Positions 6,574 through 7,384 of a stretch of DNA of 7,384 nucleotides are shown here, one piece after another (position 1 is the stretch's first letter; each line of letters starts with the position of its first letter). The notes beneath the pieces are model-generated. The model did not search any database. It saw nothing but the letters and a program-made list of their open reading frames with translations, and had not been told where the DNA came from. The DNA comes from JAGOMW01 sp964644075 (lineage in GTDB: Bacteria; Patescibacteriota; Gracilibacteria; BD1-5; UBA2023): the NCBI GenBank assembly GCA_964644075.1, contig CAZXUQ010000013.1, positions 1 to 7,384 of the forward strand. Direction: 5' to 3'. The position numbers and the translations under genes were made by a program.

Positions 6574-7384
6574 ATGCATATCGCCATACTCACCTGAGGG
6601 ATCTCGACAGAGCGAGAAGTCGCACTCCGCAGTGGAGCTAATATGAAAGAATGGGTCGAAAAGTCAGGATATACCTGTGAGAGGTATGATATCCCGAGTG
6701 AGATGGATGACTTTCTCGCACGATACAAAACCTACGATCTCGTGATCCCCGTACTCCATGGTCGCTATGGTGAAGATGGCATCGTGACCGGTCTCTGTGA
6801 AGCTCTCGGGCTCCGTGTAGCAGGATCTCCATCATGAGTGCATGCTCTCTGTATCGATAAATATCGGACGAACTGTGTCGTCGAAAAAATCGGTATCAAA
6901 ATACCAAAAACCTGGGTACCCGGACTCCCTCCTGTCCTAAAACTCCTTCCCACAGAGGATCAGGATGCTCTCGAAATCGCTCTCATCGTGAAGCCAAATC
7001 AGGGGTGAAGCTCTCTCGCGACTGCAAAGGCAACAACACTGGAAGAATTCAAATACGCGATACAGTCTGTACATGATGTGATCGCTTCCCTGACTGAGGA
7101 AAGAGTGCATCTTCTCTCTCAGGCAACATGACCGTCTGATTTCGTGAGAAATTTCCCATCACTCGAAGATATCCCCATGGTTCAAGAGTGTATCGATGGA
7201 CAAGAATTCACCGTATGAGTCTATAGAGATAGTTCTGGTACACATGTCCTGCCGATTATAGAAATCCGTACACTTTCATGAGAATTTTTTGACTACCAGG
7301 AAAAATATGAAAGCGATGGTTCCAATGAAATCTTCTCAGAAATCCCAGCGCCTCTCGAAAAAAATCTCATCGAACAAAGTACAA
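6574..7384 (+). CDS. ddl: D-alanine-D-alanine ligase, partial at the right edge
   Basis: This cytoplasmic ATP-grasp enzyme joins two D-alanines with ATP hydrolysis to supply the dipeptide for peptidoglycan precursors. The window holds the first 270 residues, read with six in-frame TGA codons as Gly (residues 8, 88, 145, 186, 215, 236). Visible motifs are GGISTEREVALRSG (8-21, with the substrate-binding Glu), LHGRYGEDGIVTGLCEALGL (61-80), a Asp-Lys-Tyr segment near 95-97, VKPNQGGSS (139-147, ATP and glycine-rich loop), QECIDGQEFTVGVY (204-217), and LPIIEIRT followed by FFDYQEKY (238-245). Gly8 and Gly145 are TGA codons at conserved sites. The metal-binding Asp/Glu/Asn set near the C-terminus lies beyond the edge; about 40-60 residues are missing. 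ATG 6643 would delete the first motif, so 6574 is chosen. It shows the cell probably makes its own peptidoglycan. Confidence 0.93.

Noticed and set aside
342..7384. TGA read as tryptophan (table 4, as in Mycoplasma).
   Set aside because: TGA codons fall on invariant glycines in the prepilin cleavage site and the ligase loops, while Trp is already coded by TGG.

Overview
The window reads as a genome fragment from a Candidate Phyla Radiation bacterium that uses translation table 25, in which UGA is glycine (Gracilibacteria/BD1-5 or Absconditabacteria/SR1). Under the standard code it looks like scattered short ORFs. When TGA is read as Gly, and only TAA/TAG as stops, these join into long genes. 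The TGA codons fall on glycines that are invariant in known families: the -1 Gly of a type IV prepilin cleavage site (G|FTLxE), and the glycine-rich ATP and substrate loops of D-alanine-D-alanine ligase. This argues for Gly rather than Trp, and Trp is encoded by TGG throughout.

Layout, left to right. (1) A minus-strand gene fragment of a small, possibly membrane-anchored protein (1-252), apparently frameshifted at a poly-A run and cut by the window edge. (2) A plus-strand pair: a 430-aa Wzx/MATE-like polysaccharide flippase (342-1634) and a 382-aa polytopic membrane protein with Tic20/DUF4870-like features (1676-2824). Each has a TATACT box exactly 6 nt before its ATG, suggesting leaderless mRNAs. 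A clear hairpin/T-tract terminator follows (about 2838-2870). (3) A 300-base gene-poor stretch (2871-3170) with four tandem hairpins and a minus-strand promoter-like element, a candidate structured RNA. (4) A minus-strand surface cluster: an 860-aa secreted protein (3872-6454), followed 48 nt downstream by a type IV pilin-like gene (3171-3823) with an apparent frameshift. The 860-aa protein has a signal peptide, lamin-tail domain, Thr/Ser-Gly stalk, EF-hand-like loop, three Cys-marked Ig/PKD-like domains, Lys/Pro linkers and a C-terminal membrane anchor. (5) A divergently placed plus-strand D-Ala-D-Ala ligase (6574 to the window end, partial).

The shared theme is the cell envelope: glycan export, an integral membrane protein, a large anchored adhesin-like protein, a pilin, and a peptidoglycan precursor enzyme. 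This fits a small, host-associated cell with a monoderm-type wall, although lifestyle cannot be shown from this sequence. The two broken genes differ from the other four in codon preference. No gene has a convincing Shine-Dalgarno sequence at its chosen start. I saw no tRNA, rRNA, CRISPR array or transposase.
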